From Antarcticibacterium arcticum (GTDB taxonomy: Bacteria > Bacteroidota > Bacteroidia > Flavobacteriales > Flavobacteriaceae), in the NCBI RefSeq assembly GCF_007993795.1, contig NZ_CP042476.1, positions 868,001 through 932,000 of the forward strand: a DNA stretch of 64,000 bases. The letters run 5' to 3'. Under the pieces are notes generated by a model. It searched no databases. It had not been told where the DNA came from and saw nothing but the letters and a program-made list of their open reading frames with translations. Shown one piece after another: positions 8,140-16,855 of the stretch (position 1 is the first letter of the stretch; each line of letters begins with the position of its first letter). Both the position numbers and the translations under genes were made by a program.

Positions 8140-10302
8140 ATGAAAGATGAAAAGAAAAAAAGCGGGACAAATAATGATAAATTAAAAGATCTCGAAAAGA
8201 ACCGAAAGGATGGCAAAGATGAATTTTTAACTACCAATCAAGGAGTTAAAATTAATGATAATCAAAATACTTTATCTGCAGGGGAAAGAGGACCATCACT
8301 CCTTGAAGACTTTATTTTCAGGGAAAAAATGACCCATTTTGACCATGAGCGTATTCCTGAAAGGATTGTGCATCCCCGTGGATCCGGAGCACATGGATAC
8401 TTGGAGGTATATGAGTCTATGAGAGATGTTACCAAAGCCGGATTTCTCCAGGATCCCGGTAAAAAAACCCCCGTATTTGCCAGGTTTTCTACCGTTGTGG
8501 GATTCCGGGGTTCATCTGATGTTGTAAGGGATGTAAGAGGTTTTGCAGTAAAATTCTATACCGAAGAAGGAAACTATGATCTTGTAGGGAATAATATGCC
8601 TGTGTTTTTTATTCAGGACGCAATGAAGTTCCCGGATCTGGTACATTCAATTAAACCTGAACAGGACAATGAAATGCCCCAGGCATCTGCGGCACATGAT
8701 ACCTTTTGGGATTTTGCCTCCCTAATGCCTGAATCTATGCATACGTTGTTATGGGTTACATCAGACAGGGCTATCCCCAGAAGTTTAAGAATGATGGAAG
8801 GCTTTGGAGTGCATACTTTTAGATTTATAAATGAGGAGGGTAAGTCAACCTTTGTAAAATTTCATTGGAAACCTAAATTGGGAGTTCACGGTTTATTGTG
8901 GGATGAGGCTCAAAAAATTTCCGGAAAGAACCCCGATTTCCACAGGCAGGATCTATGGGAGGCCATAGAAAATGGGAATTATCCTGAATGGGAACTAGGG
9001 GTTCAATTGATCCCTGAAGAAGATGAACATAAATACGAGTTTGACATTTTAGATCCTACCAAATTGATACCCGAAGAACTTGTGCCAGTGCAACTTATTG
9101 GAAAAATGGTACTTAACCGTAATCCCGATAATTTCTTTGCAGAAACTGAACAGGTAGCATTTCATCCGGGTCATGTGGTGCCGGGAATAGATTTTTCAAA
9201 TGATCCCCTATTACAAGGCCGGTTATTTTCCTATACTGACACACAACTTATAAGACTGGGAGGTCCTAATTTTCATGAAATTCCAATAAACAGACCTATT
9301 GCCAAATCTCATAATAATCAGCGTGGCGGGCATATGCGACAGGAAATTAATGTGGGTAAAACAAATTATCATCCAAATTCATTGGGTGGGGGATGTCCCT
9401 TCCAGGCAAAAATGAAAGAAGGTGGCTTTGTATCTCATCATGAGAAAATTGATGCCAATAAGATCAGGACCCGAAGCCAAAGCTTTTTAGATTTCTTTAG
9501 TCAGGCTACCTTATTCTATAACAGCCAGACAGAAGTGGAGAAAAAACATATTGTAGATGCCTTTAGTTTTGAACTTGGAAAAGTGAAAATGGTAGAAATA
9601 AGGGAGCGTATGGTTGGACTCTTAACCCAGGTAGACCAGGATCTCGCAAAACAAGTCGCCGAAAATCTTGGAGTTGAATATCCACGGGAACCAGAAAAAC
9701 CAATAAATAAAGGAATACCGGCAGATGCGGGACCGGAGGAATTTGAACCAAAACATGTAGAACAAACTATAAAATCTTCCCTTCCTTTAAGCATGCTTAA
9801 TAACCTGGTGGAATTTGTCGCCTCCAGGACGGTAGCCTTTTTATGTGCAGATGAGGTAGAGGATGATTCGCTAAACTCTATGAAAAAGGCACTGGAAAAA
9901 GAAGGGGCTACGGTTAAAATAGTAGCGCCCAAAACAGGAATGCTTAAAACCAGTGGAGGGGAGAATGTAAAAATTGATGACAGTTTTTTAACCACTACTT
10001 CTGTGGTTTTTGACGCAGTTTATGTACCTGGTGGGGATCAAAGCATTTCCAAACTTAAAAATGATGGCGACGCCATTCATTTCCTTAACGAGGCATACAA
10101 ACACTGTAAACCTATTGGTGCTGCCGAAAATGGTGCACTACTGGAGAGCACCTATTTTTACAATAGATTACCCAAGGATCAATTCTCTAAAAAAGGAGTT
10201 ATTCTTAACGGAGATAAAGAAAGCTTGCCGAAAGATTTCATTTCTGCCATTAAGAAACATAGATTCTGGAACAGGGAAAAGGCGGAAAATATTCCGGCCT
10301 GA
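8140..10302 (+). CDS. katE: catalase, large-subunit clade 2 (HPII type)
   Basis: A 720-residue haem catalase that dismutates hydrogen peroxide in the cytoplasm. The length and C-terminal extension place it in the large-subunit (HPII) clade. The lysine-rich N-terminal arm (1-40) precedes the catalytic core. The active-site histidine is H85 in VHPRGSGAHGYLEV, and the distal asparagine is in YDLVGNNMPVFFIQDA. The haem-contact region FSYTDTQLIRLGGPNFHEIP follows. Residues from about 565 on (TVAFLCADEVEDD) form the flavodoxin/GATase-like C-terminal domain with no obvious catalytic use, normal for the clade. It starts at ATG 8140 after an A-rich leader and ends at a strong terminator. Probably induced in stationary phase or by peroxide, though no operator was found. 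Confidence 0.97.
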   Translation: MKDEKKKSGTNNDKLKDLEKNRKDGKDEFLTTNQGVKINDNQNTLSAGERGPSLLEDFIFREKMTHFDHERIPERIVHPRGSGAHGYLEVYESMRDVTKAGFLQDPGKKTPVFARFSTVVGFRGSSDVVRDVRGFAVKFYTEEGNYDLVGNNMPVFFIQDAMKFPDLVHSIKPEQDNEMPQASAAHDTFWDFASLMPESMHTLLWVTSDRAIPRSLRMMEGFGVHTFRFINEEGKSTFVKFHWKPKLGVHGLLWDEAQKISGKNPDFHRQDLWEAIENGNYPEWELGVQLIPEEDEHKYEFDILDPTKLIPEELVPVQLIGKMVLNRNPDNFFAETEQVAFHPGHVVPGIDFSNDPLLQGRLFSYTDTQLIRLGGPNFHEIPINRPIAKSHNNQRGGHMRQEINVGKTNYHPNSLGGGCPFQAKMKEGGFVSHHEKIDANKIRTRSQSFLDFFSQATLFYNSQTEVEKKHIVDAFSFELGKVKMVEIRERMVGLLTQVDQDLAKQVAENLGVEYPREPEKPINKGIPADAGPEEFEPKHVEQTIKSSLPLSMLNNLVEFVASRTVAFLCADEVEDDSLNSMKKALEKEGATVKIVAPKTGMLKTSGGENVKIDDSFLTTTSVVFDAVYVPGGDQSISKLKNDGDAIHFLNEAYKHCKPIGAAENGALLESTYFYNRLPKDQFSKKGVILNGDKESLPKDFISAIKKHRFWNREKAENIPA

Positions 10303-10324
10303 TATTTATCTTAATTATGGATTG

Positions 10325-10361
10325 AAGATCCGGGTTTCAAAAGAACCCGGATCTTTTTTTA
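10325..10361 (+). terminator. rho-independent terminator of katE
   Basis: A perfect 12-bp stem (AAGATCCGGGTT at 10325-10336 with AACCCGGATCTT at 10344-10355) and a 7-nt loop are followed by a T run on the plus strand. It lies 23 bp after the katE stop, between convergent genes. Confidence 0.92.
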
Positions 10362-12656
10362 ATTCTTTTTACCAAAAAGGCGCTTAAAAAAGCCTTTCTT
10401 TTTTTTGCCGCCGGTTTGGTTTTTTCTTCTTTCCTTGTCAGGATTGGTTAACAATCTTTCAAGGAAACCGTCCCTTTCTTCCGGTTCACAATCCATCATT
10501 TCTGCAACGCTGGCCCATGTGGGTGGGAAACGGGCCTTTGTGATCTCATTGTATTTTTCATCCTCATTCAGGCTTTTTAAGAATAAAGCAAAAATGGGAA
10601 GGGCCGAATTTGCTCCCTGTCCAATAGATGTACTTCTAAAACCAATTCGATGGTCATCTGTTCCTACCCAGGTGACAGTTAGCAGTTTCGGTGTGATCCC
10701 AACAAACCAGCCATCTTTATTGGCCTGGGTAGTACCTGTTTTGCCGGCAATATCGTTTTGCAGGCCGTATACACTCCTTAACCTTACAGCGGTTCCCTCA
10801 TTCACCGTTGCTTTCATCATTTCAATCATGATCTGCCGGTTTGTTTCGGTAAAAGCCCTGTTGGCAGCAACCTTGGGTTTAAATTCGGCAAGAAGATTTC
10901 CTTCGCCGTCTTCAATTCTGGAGATATAATAAGGGGTGCTTGGTTTTCCATCATTTGCATAACTGGTAAAAGCCCTTGCCACCTCTCTTAAACTTAGCTC
11001 GGCAGTCCCAAGGGCTATAGAAGGAACCCGTGGAAGATCTGAGGTTATTCCCATCTTTTTGGCCTGATTTACAACATTGCCAATTCCGGTTTCCATAAGG
11101 ACCTTCACCGCAATGGTGTTCATCGACTGACTCAATGCCGTGGTAAGGTTATAATTCATGTAAGGATCCTCTTCCGGTGCTCCGGAATTTGAAGGGGTCC
11201 ACCCACCTTCATACGTTACTTCATTTGCAGAGAAATAGGAGCAGGGGCCTATACCATTTTCCAGGGCAGCTGTATAAACAATAGGCTTGAAGGTAGAACC
11301 CACCTGCCTTTTGCTCTGGCTTACGTGGTCAAATTTAAAATGTTCAAAATCTACTCCTCCTACCCAGGTTTTAACCGCCCCTGTTTCAGGTTCCACCGCC
11401 AAAAATCCCGCATTAAGAAATTTTATATAATGTATAATACTGTCCAGCGTACTGGCTTTTATCAGCTTTTCTTTTCCGTAGTCAAAGAGTTTCATTTCCC
11501 GGGTATCCTTTCCAAGCTCGGCCAGTATATCGTCGTCGCTTAAGCCATTGGCTTTTAGTTTCTGAAATTGATCTGTGCGCCTGGCAGCGTCAAGAATAAT
11601 ATCTTTGTTTTTAAGCCAGGGCCCATTTTTGCCATAAGATTTTTCATGAGTTTGTTGCAGTACTTCGAGATGGGTGCGTGTGGCATTTTCGGCCAGTTCC
11701 TGCATATGGTAATCTATAGTGGTGTGTACAATTAAACCATCACGGTATATATTGAATTTTTCACCATTTTTATTTGGCAAGGTATCAAGGATGGAAATAA
11801 GATCTTTTCTTAATTGTTCCCGGAAATAGGGGGCAAGCCCCTGATCATGACTGTAAAATTGATAATCCAGGACGAGATCTTTTTGTTTTGCCTCTTCCAT
11901 TTGAACATCTGTAATGTACCCGTACTTATTCATTTGAAAGAGAACCACGTCCCTGCGCAACCTGCTTCTTTCAGGAAATATTCGCGGATTGAAATAATGG
12001 GAGGCTTTAAGCATTCCCACTAATACGGCAGATTCCTCCAGCGTAAGATTGCTGGTACGTTTATCAAAAAACTTTGCCGCGGCACTTTCAATTCCGTAAG
12101 TGTTATCGCTAAAAGGAACGGTATTCAAATAAAGAGTTAAGATCTCCTTCTTACCGTGGATCCTTTCAAGACGTTTCGCAATAATTGCTTCCTGAATTTT
12201 ATTCACAACAATACCAAAAGGCCCGTAATTTTTACGCCCATACAGGTTTTTCGCAAGTTGTAAGGTAATGGTACTTCCCCCGCCGGAAGATTTATCCTGG
12301 AGCAGAAGAGTTTTAAAGAATACCCTCAATAAACTTTTTCCATCAATACCACTATGATCATAAAATCTAACATCTTCAGTGGCTATTAAACCTTCTATAA
12401 GATGTTGGGGTAATTGTTCATATTTTATAGGTTGCCTGTCAAAAACATAATATTTTCCTATAAGTTCACCTTCGGCAGAGAGAACCTGTGTAGCTTCACT
12501 TTGTTTGAGCTGTGATAATTCCTGGGTATCTGGCATCTTTCCAAAAACACCAAAATAAATACTGAAGTAAAATAACAGTAATATAATGATAAGAGAAGAA
12601 AAAATTCCTATTGCAATTTTTGCAGGTTTAGGTAAGTTCTTTATTCGTTCAAGCAT
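10359..12656 (-). CDS. class A penicillin-binding protein (PBP1 type)
   Basis: A 765-residue bifunctional peptidoglycan synthase with one N-terminal membrane helix (about 13-35). The GT51 glycosyltransferase domain carries the catalytic Glu94 in TEDVRFYDHSG and the GGGSTITLQLAKNL motif. The transpeptidase domain has the serine nucleophile Ser454 in STFK, SMN at 511-513 and KTGT at 639-642. All catalytic motifs are intact. The C-terminal tail is very basic (RRKNQTGGKKKKGFFKRLF), perhaps for membrane or nucleic-acid contact. It polymerises and cross-links the wall in the periplasm. It is monocistronic and faces katE. Whether it is 1A or 1B in naming terms is not decided. Confidence 0.95.
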   Translation of the reverse strand: MLERIKNLPKPAKIAIGIFSSLIIILLLFYFSIYFGVFGKMPDTQELSQLKQSEATQVLSAEGELIGKYYVFDRQPIKYEQLPQHLIEGLIATEDVRFYDHSGIDGKSLLRVFFKTLLLQDKSSGGGSTITLQLAKNLYGRKNYGPFGIVVNKIQEAIIAKRLERIHGKKEILTLYLNTVPFSDNTYGIESAAAKFFDKRTSNLTLEESAVLVGMLKASHYFNPRIFPERSRLRRDVVLFQMNKYGYITDVQMEEAKQKDLVLDYQFYSHDQGLAPYFREQLRKDLISILDTLPNKNGEKFNIYRDGLIVHTTIDYHMQELAENATRTHLEVLQQTHEKSYGKNGPWLKNKDIILDAARRTDQFQKLKANGLSDDDILAELGKDTREMKLFDYGKEKLIKASTLDSIIHYIKFLNAGFLAVEPETGAVKTWVGGVDFEHFKFDHVSQSKRQVGSTFKPIVYTAALENGIGPCSYFSANEVTYEGGWTPSNSGAPEEDPYMNYNLTTALSQSMNTIAVKVLMETGIGNVVNQAKKMGITSDLPRVPSIALGTAELSLREVARAFTSYANDGKPSTPYYISRIEDGEGNLLAEFKPKVAANRAFTETNRQIMIEMMKATVNEGTAVRLRSVYGLQNDIAGKTGTTQANKDGWFVGITPKLLTVTWVGTDDHRIGFRSTSIGQGANSALPIFALFLKSLNEDEKYNEITKARFPPTWASVAEMMDCEPEERDGFLERLLTNPDKERRKNQTGGKKKKGFFKRLFGKKN

Positions 12657-12760
12657 AGTTAAGTATCAACCTACAAATAAACGAATACTAATAAAATATT
12701 ATTTCCCTGTTTAGGTTTATTTTATGAAATTAAAAGGACTATGCAATAGGGAAGAAACAA

Positions 12761-12792
12761 AATAGCCGTTACTTCAGGTAGCAACGGCTATT
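12761..12792 (-). terminator. terminator of the micropeptide operon
   Basis: A perfect 10-bp inverted repeat (AATAGCCGTT / AACGGCTATT) encloses a 12-nt loop. On the minus strand the stem is followed by TTGTTTCTT. It lies about 72 bp downstream of the last micropeptide stop and has no other gene to serve on that strand. Confidence 0.8.
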
Positions 12793-12864
12793 GATCTAAA
12801 AATGAATACATACATTAATTTTTTGGGGTTATTGCAGCTGAGTATTCTAATCTTTTTTCGGGTT

Positions 12865-12984
12865 CTAAAAGCAGTACCGTCTTCTATCATACCACTCGCC
12901 TCTGGCTGTCTGCCTGATGTTCAGGAAATTTTTACGGGTGATACTACTGCCATCATTCGCTAATGTTGTCTCTAAAGTTCTCAT
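12865..12984 (-). CDS. micropeptide A (39 aa), paralogue of B and C
   Basis: A small frame starting at ATG 12984, stop TAG. It encodes a very basic peptide whose C-terminal half reads RKNFLNIRQTARGEWYDRRR followed by YCF. The same pattern (NFLN, basic residue, R, W, then RRY) recurs in the next two frames upstream. Codon comparison with C shows synonymous changes (AAT/AAC for Asn, GGA/GGC for Gly, CGT/CGG for Arg) and conservative swaps (Leu/Ile, Lys/Arg), which argues for translation. It has no signal peptide, membrane segment or double-glycine site. It is the last gene of the tandem set and uniquely ends in Cys-Phe. Function unknown; I do not recognise the family. Confidence 0.75.
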   Translation of the reverse strand: MRTLETTLANDGSSITRKNFLNIRQTARGEWYDRRRYCF

Positions 12985-13009
12985 AATGTAATATTTAAAA
13001 ATTGAATCG

Positions 13010-13105
13010 TTAATCGTAACGTCTTTTACCGGACCAGGTAATTCTGGTAGATCCTTTAAGGTTTAAAAAATTCCTTTTGTCGTGGATGTGTTGTGAAGTG
13101 TTCAT
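13010..13105 (-). CDS. micropeptide B (31 aa), paralogue of A and C
   Basis: The middle frame of the tandem set, from ATG 13105 to TAA. The C-terminal part KRNFLNLKGSTRITW plus SGKRRYD aligns without gaps to C. The shared serine is encoded by TCT here and AGT in C, and the shared leucine by TTA here and CTG in C. Such changes keep the residue while needing more than one base change, so selection acts on protein. The N-terminus (MNTSQHIHD) is short and differs from the others. Of the three it is the most diverged around the tryptophan: W-S-G-K replaces W-Y-N/D-R. Spacing to A is 25 bp and to C 18 bp. Function unknown. Confidence 0.75.
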   Translation of the reverse strand: MNTSQHIHDKRNFLNLKGSTRITWSGKRRYD

Positions 13106-13123
13106 GGTTGTAAGTTTTAATTA

Positions 13124-13249
13124 TTATTTTAGATCGTAACGTCTTCTGTTATACCAGGTTCCTCTGGTACTTTCTTTAAGATTCAGGAAATTCCTTCTGT
13201 TCATTAAGTTTCCTTCTTTAATTCCGGTGAAATTCTGTAAAGTTGTCAT
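13124..13249 (-). CDS. micropeptide C (41 aa), promoter-proximal member of the set
   Basis: The first frame of the tandem micropeptide unit, from ATG 13249 to TAA, preceded by an AT-rich leader (ACTTTTAATC before the ATG). The N-terminal half (TTLQNFTGIKEGN) shares a T-L start with A (RTLETTL). The C-terminal half RRNFLNLKESTRGTW plus YNRRRYDLK carries the shared motif. Net charge is strongly positive. A second in-frame ATG (residue 16) would give a 26-aa form of about the size of B. It diverges from the response regulator at 13482, with a 232-bp shared regulatory region. Not recognised as any named family. Confidence 0.77.
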   Translation of the reverse strand: MTTLQNFTGIKEGNLMNRRNFLNLKESTRGTWYNRRRYDLK

Positions 13250-13297
13250 GATTAAAAGTTTATAGTTATATCTAATAGACTTCAATTGATTAGAAAT

Positions 13298-13343
13298 GTT
13301 ACAGTACTATGTATAAAATAGTAGTATTTAACAGATCTTTAAC
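13298..13343. promoter_or_regulatory. candidate response-regulator operator between micropeptides and TCS
   Basis: TTTAAC occurs at 13327-13332 and again at 13338-13343, exactly 11 bp apart, the spacing seen for OmpR/PhoB-type regulators that bind tandem half-sites on one DNA face. A related GTTACAG sits at 13298-13304. A palindrome TACTAT-N7-ATAGTA lies at 13305-13323. Binding by the neighbouring regulator is inference. Confidence 0.4.
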
Positions 13344-13456
13344 TAATTAAATAGGATTGGGTGGAATGGTGGCTATGTAAAGCCTAAGTAAAACAGCCGG
13401 ATTAAGCCACATAACTCTTGGTTAATTAATTCCAGTTTCTTTTTAGATTTAGGGTG

Positions 13457-13464
13457 TACATTTG
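13457..13464 (+). promoter_or_regulatory. -7 box (TACATTTG) for the response regulator
   Basis: TACATTTG fits the Bacteroidota consensus TAnnTTTG and lies 17 bp before the ATG of the response regulator. No clear -33 TTG at the ideal distance was found. Confidence 0.4.
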
Positions 13465-13481
13465 CTTTAAACAACATCTGC

Positions 13482-14159
13482 ATGAAAATACTGGTTGTAG
13501 AAGATGAGCAGGACATGCTGGACAATATCCGGCAGGCGCTGCTCCGGGAGCATCATATAGTTGAAACAGCACCGGGGTTTCTCGCGGCCCTGGAGAAAAT
13601 AGGGCTTTATGAGTATGATCTTATTTTACTTGATATAACCTTACCCGATGGAAATGGCCTGGATCTCCTTAATGAACTCAAAGAAAACGGAAAAAATCCG
13701 GGAGTAATAATCCTTTCAGCAAGGGACTCCCTGGATGACAAGTTGAGCGGATTAAACTTAGGGGCCGATGATTATTTACCCAAACCCTTTCATTTTTCTG
13801 AATTATTTGCCAGGATCCACGCAATTTTCAGAAGAAACAATTTCAATGGTAATAACCAGCTAACATTTGGAAACATTTCCCTTGATACCACAAGCCGGTC
13901 AGTTAAGATCAAAAATGAAGAGGTGGTGCTCAACCGGAAGGAATATGATATCTTAACCTATCTAATAATTAATAAGGACAGGCTGGTACGCAAATCGGGT
14001 TTAGCCGAACATGTTTGGGGAGATCATATTGACCAATCCAATGATTTTGATTTTATATATTCTCAAATTAAGAATCTAAGAAAGAAACTTACACAGCATA
14101 AGGCCAATGTTAGTATTTCATCAATTTATGGAATGGGCTACAAGATGATCATTAAATGA
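13482..14159 (+). CDS. OmpR-family response regulator
   Basis: A 225-residue two-component regulator. The receiver domain (1-115) has the acidic pocket VVEDEQD, the phospho-acceptor Asp51 in LILLDITLPDGNG and the conserved lysine in YLPKPFHFSE. The C-terminal winged helix (about 125-225) carries the NRKEYDILTYL and SSIYGMGYKM motifs of OmpR-type DNA binding. Its last codon overlaps the kinase start by 4 bp, so the pair is translationally coupled. It faces the three micropeptide genes across a 232-bp gap with 11-bp-spaced direct repeats, which makes the micropeptides its most likely local target (inference). Confidence 0.95.
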   Translation: MKILVVEDEQDMLDNIRQALLREHHIVETAPGFLAALEKIGLYEYDLILLDITLPDGNGLDLLNELKENGKNPGVIILSARDSLDDKLSGLNLGADDYLPKPFHFSELFARIHAIFRRNNFNGNNQLTFGNISLDTTSRSVKIKNEEVVLNRKEYDILTYLIINKDRLVRKSGLAEHVWGDHIDQSNDFDFIYSQIKNLRKKLTQHKANVSISSIYGMGYKMIIK

Positions 14160-15418
14160 AATTATTAAATCTCACTACTTTATACCTGGCAGGACTTTTA
14201 TTCCTGTTACTCACCTTGTGGGCAGTGATCTTTTATTTTCAAATGCTAGATGAGATCTATGACAGTCTGGATGATGGCCTTGAGAATCAAAAGATCCTCA
14301 TCATGGAACAGGCCGGCATGGATCCATCTATTCTGGACCGCCCCGCATTTAATGAAGGTGCCTATATAATTCAAAAAGTAGAGTTTAACCAATTCAAAAA
14401 TTTCCGGGAATCCTACCGGGATACTCTTATGTACATGCAAAATGAAGAGGATTTTGAACCTGTACGCCTATTGGAAAGTGTATTTAAACAGGATGATTCT
14501 TATTACAAGATCAAAGTTATCACGTCAATGGTTGAGGAGGATGATCTTGTAAAAGAATTACTCATATCACTGCTTTTACTTTATTTAGGATTAATAGGTA
14601 GTATTCTTATTATGAATAATCTTTTGCTTAAAAAGATCTGGAATCCCTTTTATGTTTTACTGGCTCAATTAAGAACGGTAAAGATCCAGGATAAAAAGAA
14701 GGCTGAATTTATTACCTCCCGGGTGGAAGAATTCCAATACCTGGGTTTGGAAATGAAAAAATTTATAGATCAGGCACAGGAGCGCTATCATAACCAAAAA
14801 GAGTTTATTGAGAATTCCTCTCATGAAATGCAAACCCCGCTGGCAATAGCCATTAATAATCTGGAAGAGCTTACAGAGACACCCGGTCTTAAAAAAGCTC
14901 AGGTAGACCTTATTGCAAAAACCCTTAATAAGCTTGAAAGCCTCACAAGGTTTAACAAATCCCTGTTATTGCTTTCTAAAATAAAAAACCAACAGTTCCT
15001 GGAATTTGAATCTATTAATTTCAATGAACTTATTAAAAATGTAATTGAGGATTTCAAAGATATTGCCCAGCACAGAAATGTGGAAATTGTTCTTATTGAA
15101 CAGGGAGAGGTTAAAATTGAGATGAATAAGGAACTGGCTGAAATACTTTTCACGAACCTCCTGAAAAATGCCATTATATATAATGGAACTAATGAAACTG
15201 TTACCATTCAGGTTTTAGCAAATTCCGTAAACATATCCAATACGAGCAATTTTGCGCTTGATAAAGAAAAACTCTTTAACAGGTTTGGAAATTTTAATGC
15301 CTCATCCTCTTCAAACGGACTCGGATTGGCAATAGTTAAAGCCATTGCAGATATTTATTCCTTTAGGGTTGATTATAAATTTGAAGAGAGGCTACACACC
15401 TTTTCAATTAATTTTTAA
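14156..15418 (+). CDS. sensor histidine kinase
   Basis: A 420-residue membrane sensor kinase with transmembrane helices at about 8-28 and 134-154 flanking a roughly 100-residue periplasmic sensor that is acidic and has no named domain. The phospho-acceptor is His223 in NSSHEMQTPLA. The N box is LLKNAIIYN, and the G2-type motif is NGLGLAIVKAI. The usual D-x-G-x-G segment is replaced by ISNTSNFALDKEKLFNRFGNF, as in many flavobacterial kinases. ATGA overlap with the regulator shows one transcript. The signal is unknown; the acidic sensor could bind cations or basic peptides (speculative). Confidence 0.94.
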   Translation: MKLLNLTTLYLAGLLFLLLTLWAVIFYFQMLDEIYDSLDDGLENQKILIMEQAGMDPSILDRPAFNEGAYIIQKVEFNQFKNFRESYRDTLMYMQNEEDFEPVRLLESVFKQDDSYYKIKVITSMVEEDDLVKELLISLLLLYLGLIGSILIMNNLLLKKIWNPFYVLLAQLRTVKIQDKKKAEFITSRVEEFQYLGLEMKKFIDQAQERYHNQKEFIENSSHEMQTPLAIAINNLEELTETPGLKKAQVDLIAKTLNKLESLTRFNKSLLLLSKIKNQQFLEFESINFNELIKNVIEDFKDIAQHRNVEIVLIEQGEVKIEMNKELAEILFTNLLKNAIIYNGTNETVTIQVLANSVNISNTSNFALDKEKLFNRFGNFNASSSSNGLGLAIVKAIADIYSFRVDYKFEERLHTFSINF

Positions 15419-15533
15419 AAACCCCCAAATCTTTGTTTATCCTGTTAATCTTTCCCAAATTTTAGGGGTTAGCGCCGGAATTCCCAAATCTTTCCAGTTT
15501 TGCACGTGACCTTTGTTTTATAATTTAAAGATA

Positions 15534-15977
15534 ATGAGGTTAGTTATAGTAATATCTTTATTTGTTTTAGGAAGTTTATTTATTTCCTGTGACGAGAACA
15601 CGTCCAATTCAGATATTCCTTCAGTTGTACTAAATACTTTTAATCTGGAATTTAAACAAGTAGAAGATATATCCTGGAAGAGAAGGGGTGAACATTATGA
15701 AGTGGAGTTTGAAATTGAAGATGTAGATCATTCGGCACTTATTAATGCAGCCGGAAAACTAATAAAGTACAAAAAGGAGATTGAAATAAGGGATTTGCCG
15801 CAAGAGGTTCTTGCATCCATACGTTCAGCCGGCTCAGGTAAGATTGGGGAATTGCATCTCCTGGTAATAGAGAATAAAAAATATTATCAGGTTGAGATTG
15901 ATGGCAGGTTAACAGATTCCTACATGATATTTCTGGAATCTGGGGAAGAAGTGGAAAATGTCATTTATTTTGAATAA
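15534..15977 (+). CDS. PepSY-like lipoprotein
   Basis: A secreted lipoprotein of 147 residues from ATG 15534. An upstream in-frame TTG at 15513 is unlikely because it would add a polar tail before the signal peptide. The signal RLVIVISLFVLGSLFISC ends in a lipobox cysteine. The mature part is a PepSY-like domain (putative beta-lactamase-inhibitor-like): LEFKQVEDISWKRRGEHYEVEFEI followed by the helix LPQEVLASIRS and strands KYYQVEIDG. Such proteins are common near two-component systems in Bacteroidota; a sensory or inhibitory role is possible but unproved. It sits between the kinase and the SdiA-regulated-type gene and is probably first in the run 15534-17557. Confidence 0.75.
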   Translation: MRLVIVISLFVLGSLFISCDENTSNSDIPSVVLNTFNLEFKQVEDISWKRRGEHYEVEFEIEDVDHSALINAAGKLIKYKKEIEIRDLPQEVLASIRSAGSGKIGELHLLVIENKKYYQVEIDGRLTDSYMIFLESGEEVENVIYFE

Positions 15978-15994
15978 CTACCAATATTAAAACT

Positions 15995-16852
15995 ATGAAT
16001 ATGCAAAAAGCAGCTTTTTTAATTGTTTTGGGGGTTTTGACTGTCGTTGGATTTTTAATTTTTGGTGTTGACAGCAAAAGTAATACTGCAAGGGCTTTAG
16101 AAAGTGACTCGGTAAAAATTGAAAAAAAATGGGAACTTCCTGAAATTTTGAGGGAAGTATCAGGAATTGCTTATATGGGCAATAACAAGATTGCCTGTGT
16201 TCAGGATGAAGATGGGATTATTTTTATTTTTAACCTTGCCACAACTTCTATTGAAAAAGAGATAGAGTTTGCAGGACCCGGAGATTATGAAGGAATAAGC
16301 CTGGTGGGAGGAACCGCGTATGTTTTAAGAAGTGACGGAACCATATTTGAGGTGACCAATTTTAATGAAGCTGCCCCTCAAACTTCAAAATATGAGACAC
16401 CTTTAAAAGGAAAACTCAATTTTGAAGGTCTTGGATATGACGAAAATAATAACAGGTTATTAATCGCTTTAAAGGAAAAGTCTGGTGATGACTTTAAACC
16501 GGTATACGCGTTTGAACTGGAAAATAAAATCTGGGTTACGGAGCCGGTAATTAAAATTAAATTCAATGATCCGGTTTTTGGTATCTTAAATCAAAAGATA
16601 TCCAGGAAAATGCTGCGTCCTTCTGAAATAACCCTGCATCCTTCTACCGGGAAAATTTTTGTACTGGAAGGCCTTGGGCCAAAACTCTTAATTTTGGACC
16701 AGTCCGGGAAACCGGAAGAAATACATATATTAAACTCTAAACAATTTCCGCAGGCAGAAGGGCTTACTTTTGGCGATTCAGGTGAAATATATATATCCAA
16801 TGAAGGAAGCGGACAGGCAGCTAATATTCTAGAAATTTCCCTGAACAAATAA
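15995..16852 (+). CDS. SdiA-regulated domain protein (secreted beta-propeller)
   Basis: A 285-residue protein with an N-terminal hydrophobic signal/anchor (about 5-24) and then a six-bladed propeller-like repeat pattern. The family start EVSGIAYMGNNKIACVQDEDG and the ending QAEGLTFGDSGEIYISNEGSG are typical of SdiA-regulated (PF06977-type) proteins. They are periplasmic or outer-membrane-associated with unknown ligand, sometimes compared with NHL or SMP-30 propellers. The start is ATG 15995, 17 bp after the PepSY-like gene, and the next gene starts 3 bp after its stop, so the three are probably one operon. Confidence 0.8.
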   Translation: MNMQKAAFLIVLGVLTVVGFLIFGVDSKSNTARALESDSVKIEKKWELPEILREVSGIAYMGNNKIACVQDEDGIIFIFNLATTSIEKEIEFAGPGDYEGISLVGGTAYVLRSDGTIFEVTNFNEAAPQTSKYETPLKGKLNFEGLGYDENNNRLLIALKEKSGDDFKPVYAFELENKIWVTEPVIKIKFNDPVFGILNQKISRKMLRPSEITLHPSTGKIFVLEGLGPKLLILDQSGKPEEIHILNSKQFPQAEGLTFGDSGEIYISNEGSGQAANILEISLNK

Positions 16853-16855
16853 TCT

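Noticed and set aside
9516..9995. Antisense open frame of 159 codons inside katE
   Set aside because: It is a shadow of the strongly coding plus-strand frame; no own ribosome site, no motif.
12865..13249. The micropeptide repeats as a plus-strand RNA hairpin family (ACCAG-N6-CTGGT appears in two copies)
   Set aside because: Changes keep amino acids rather than pairing, and the third copy breaks the stem, so the coding reading fits better.
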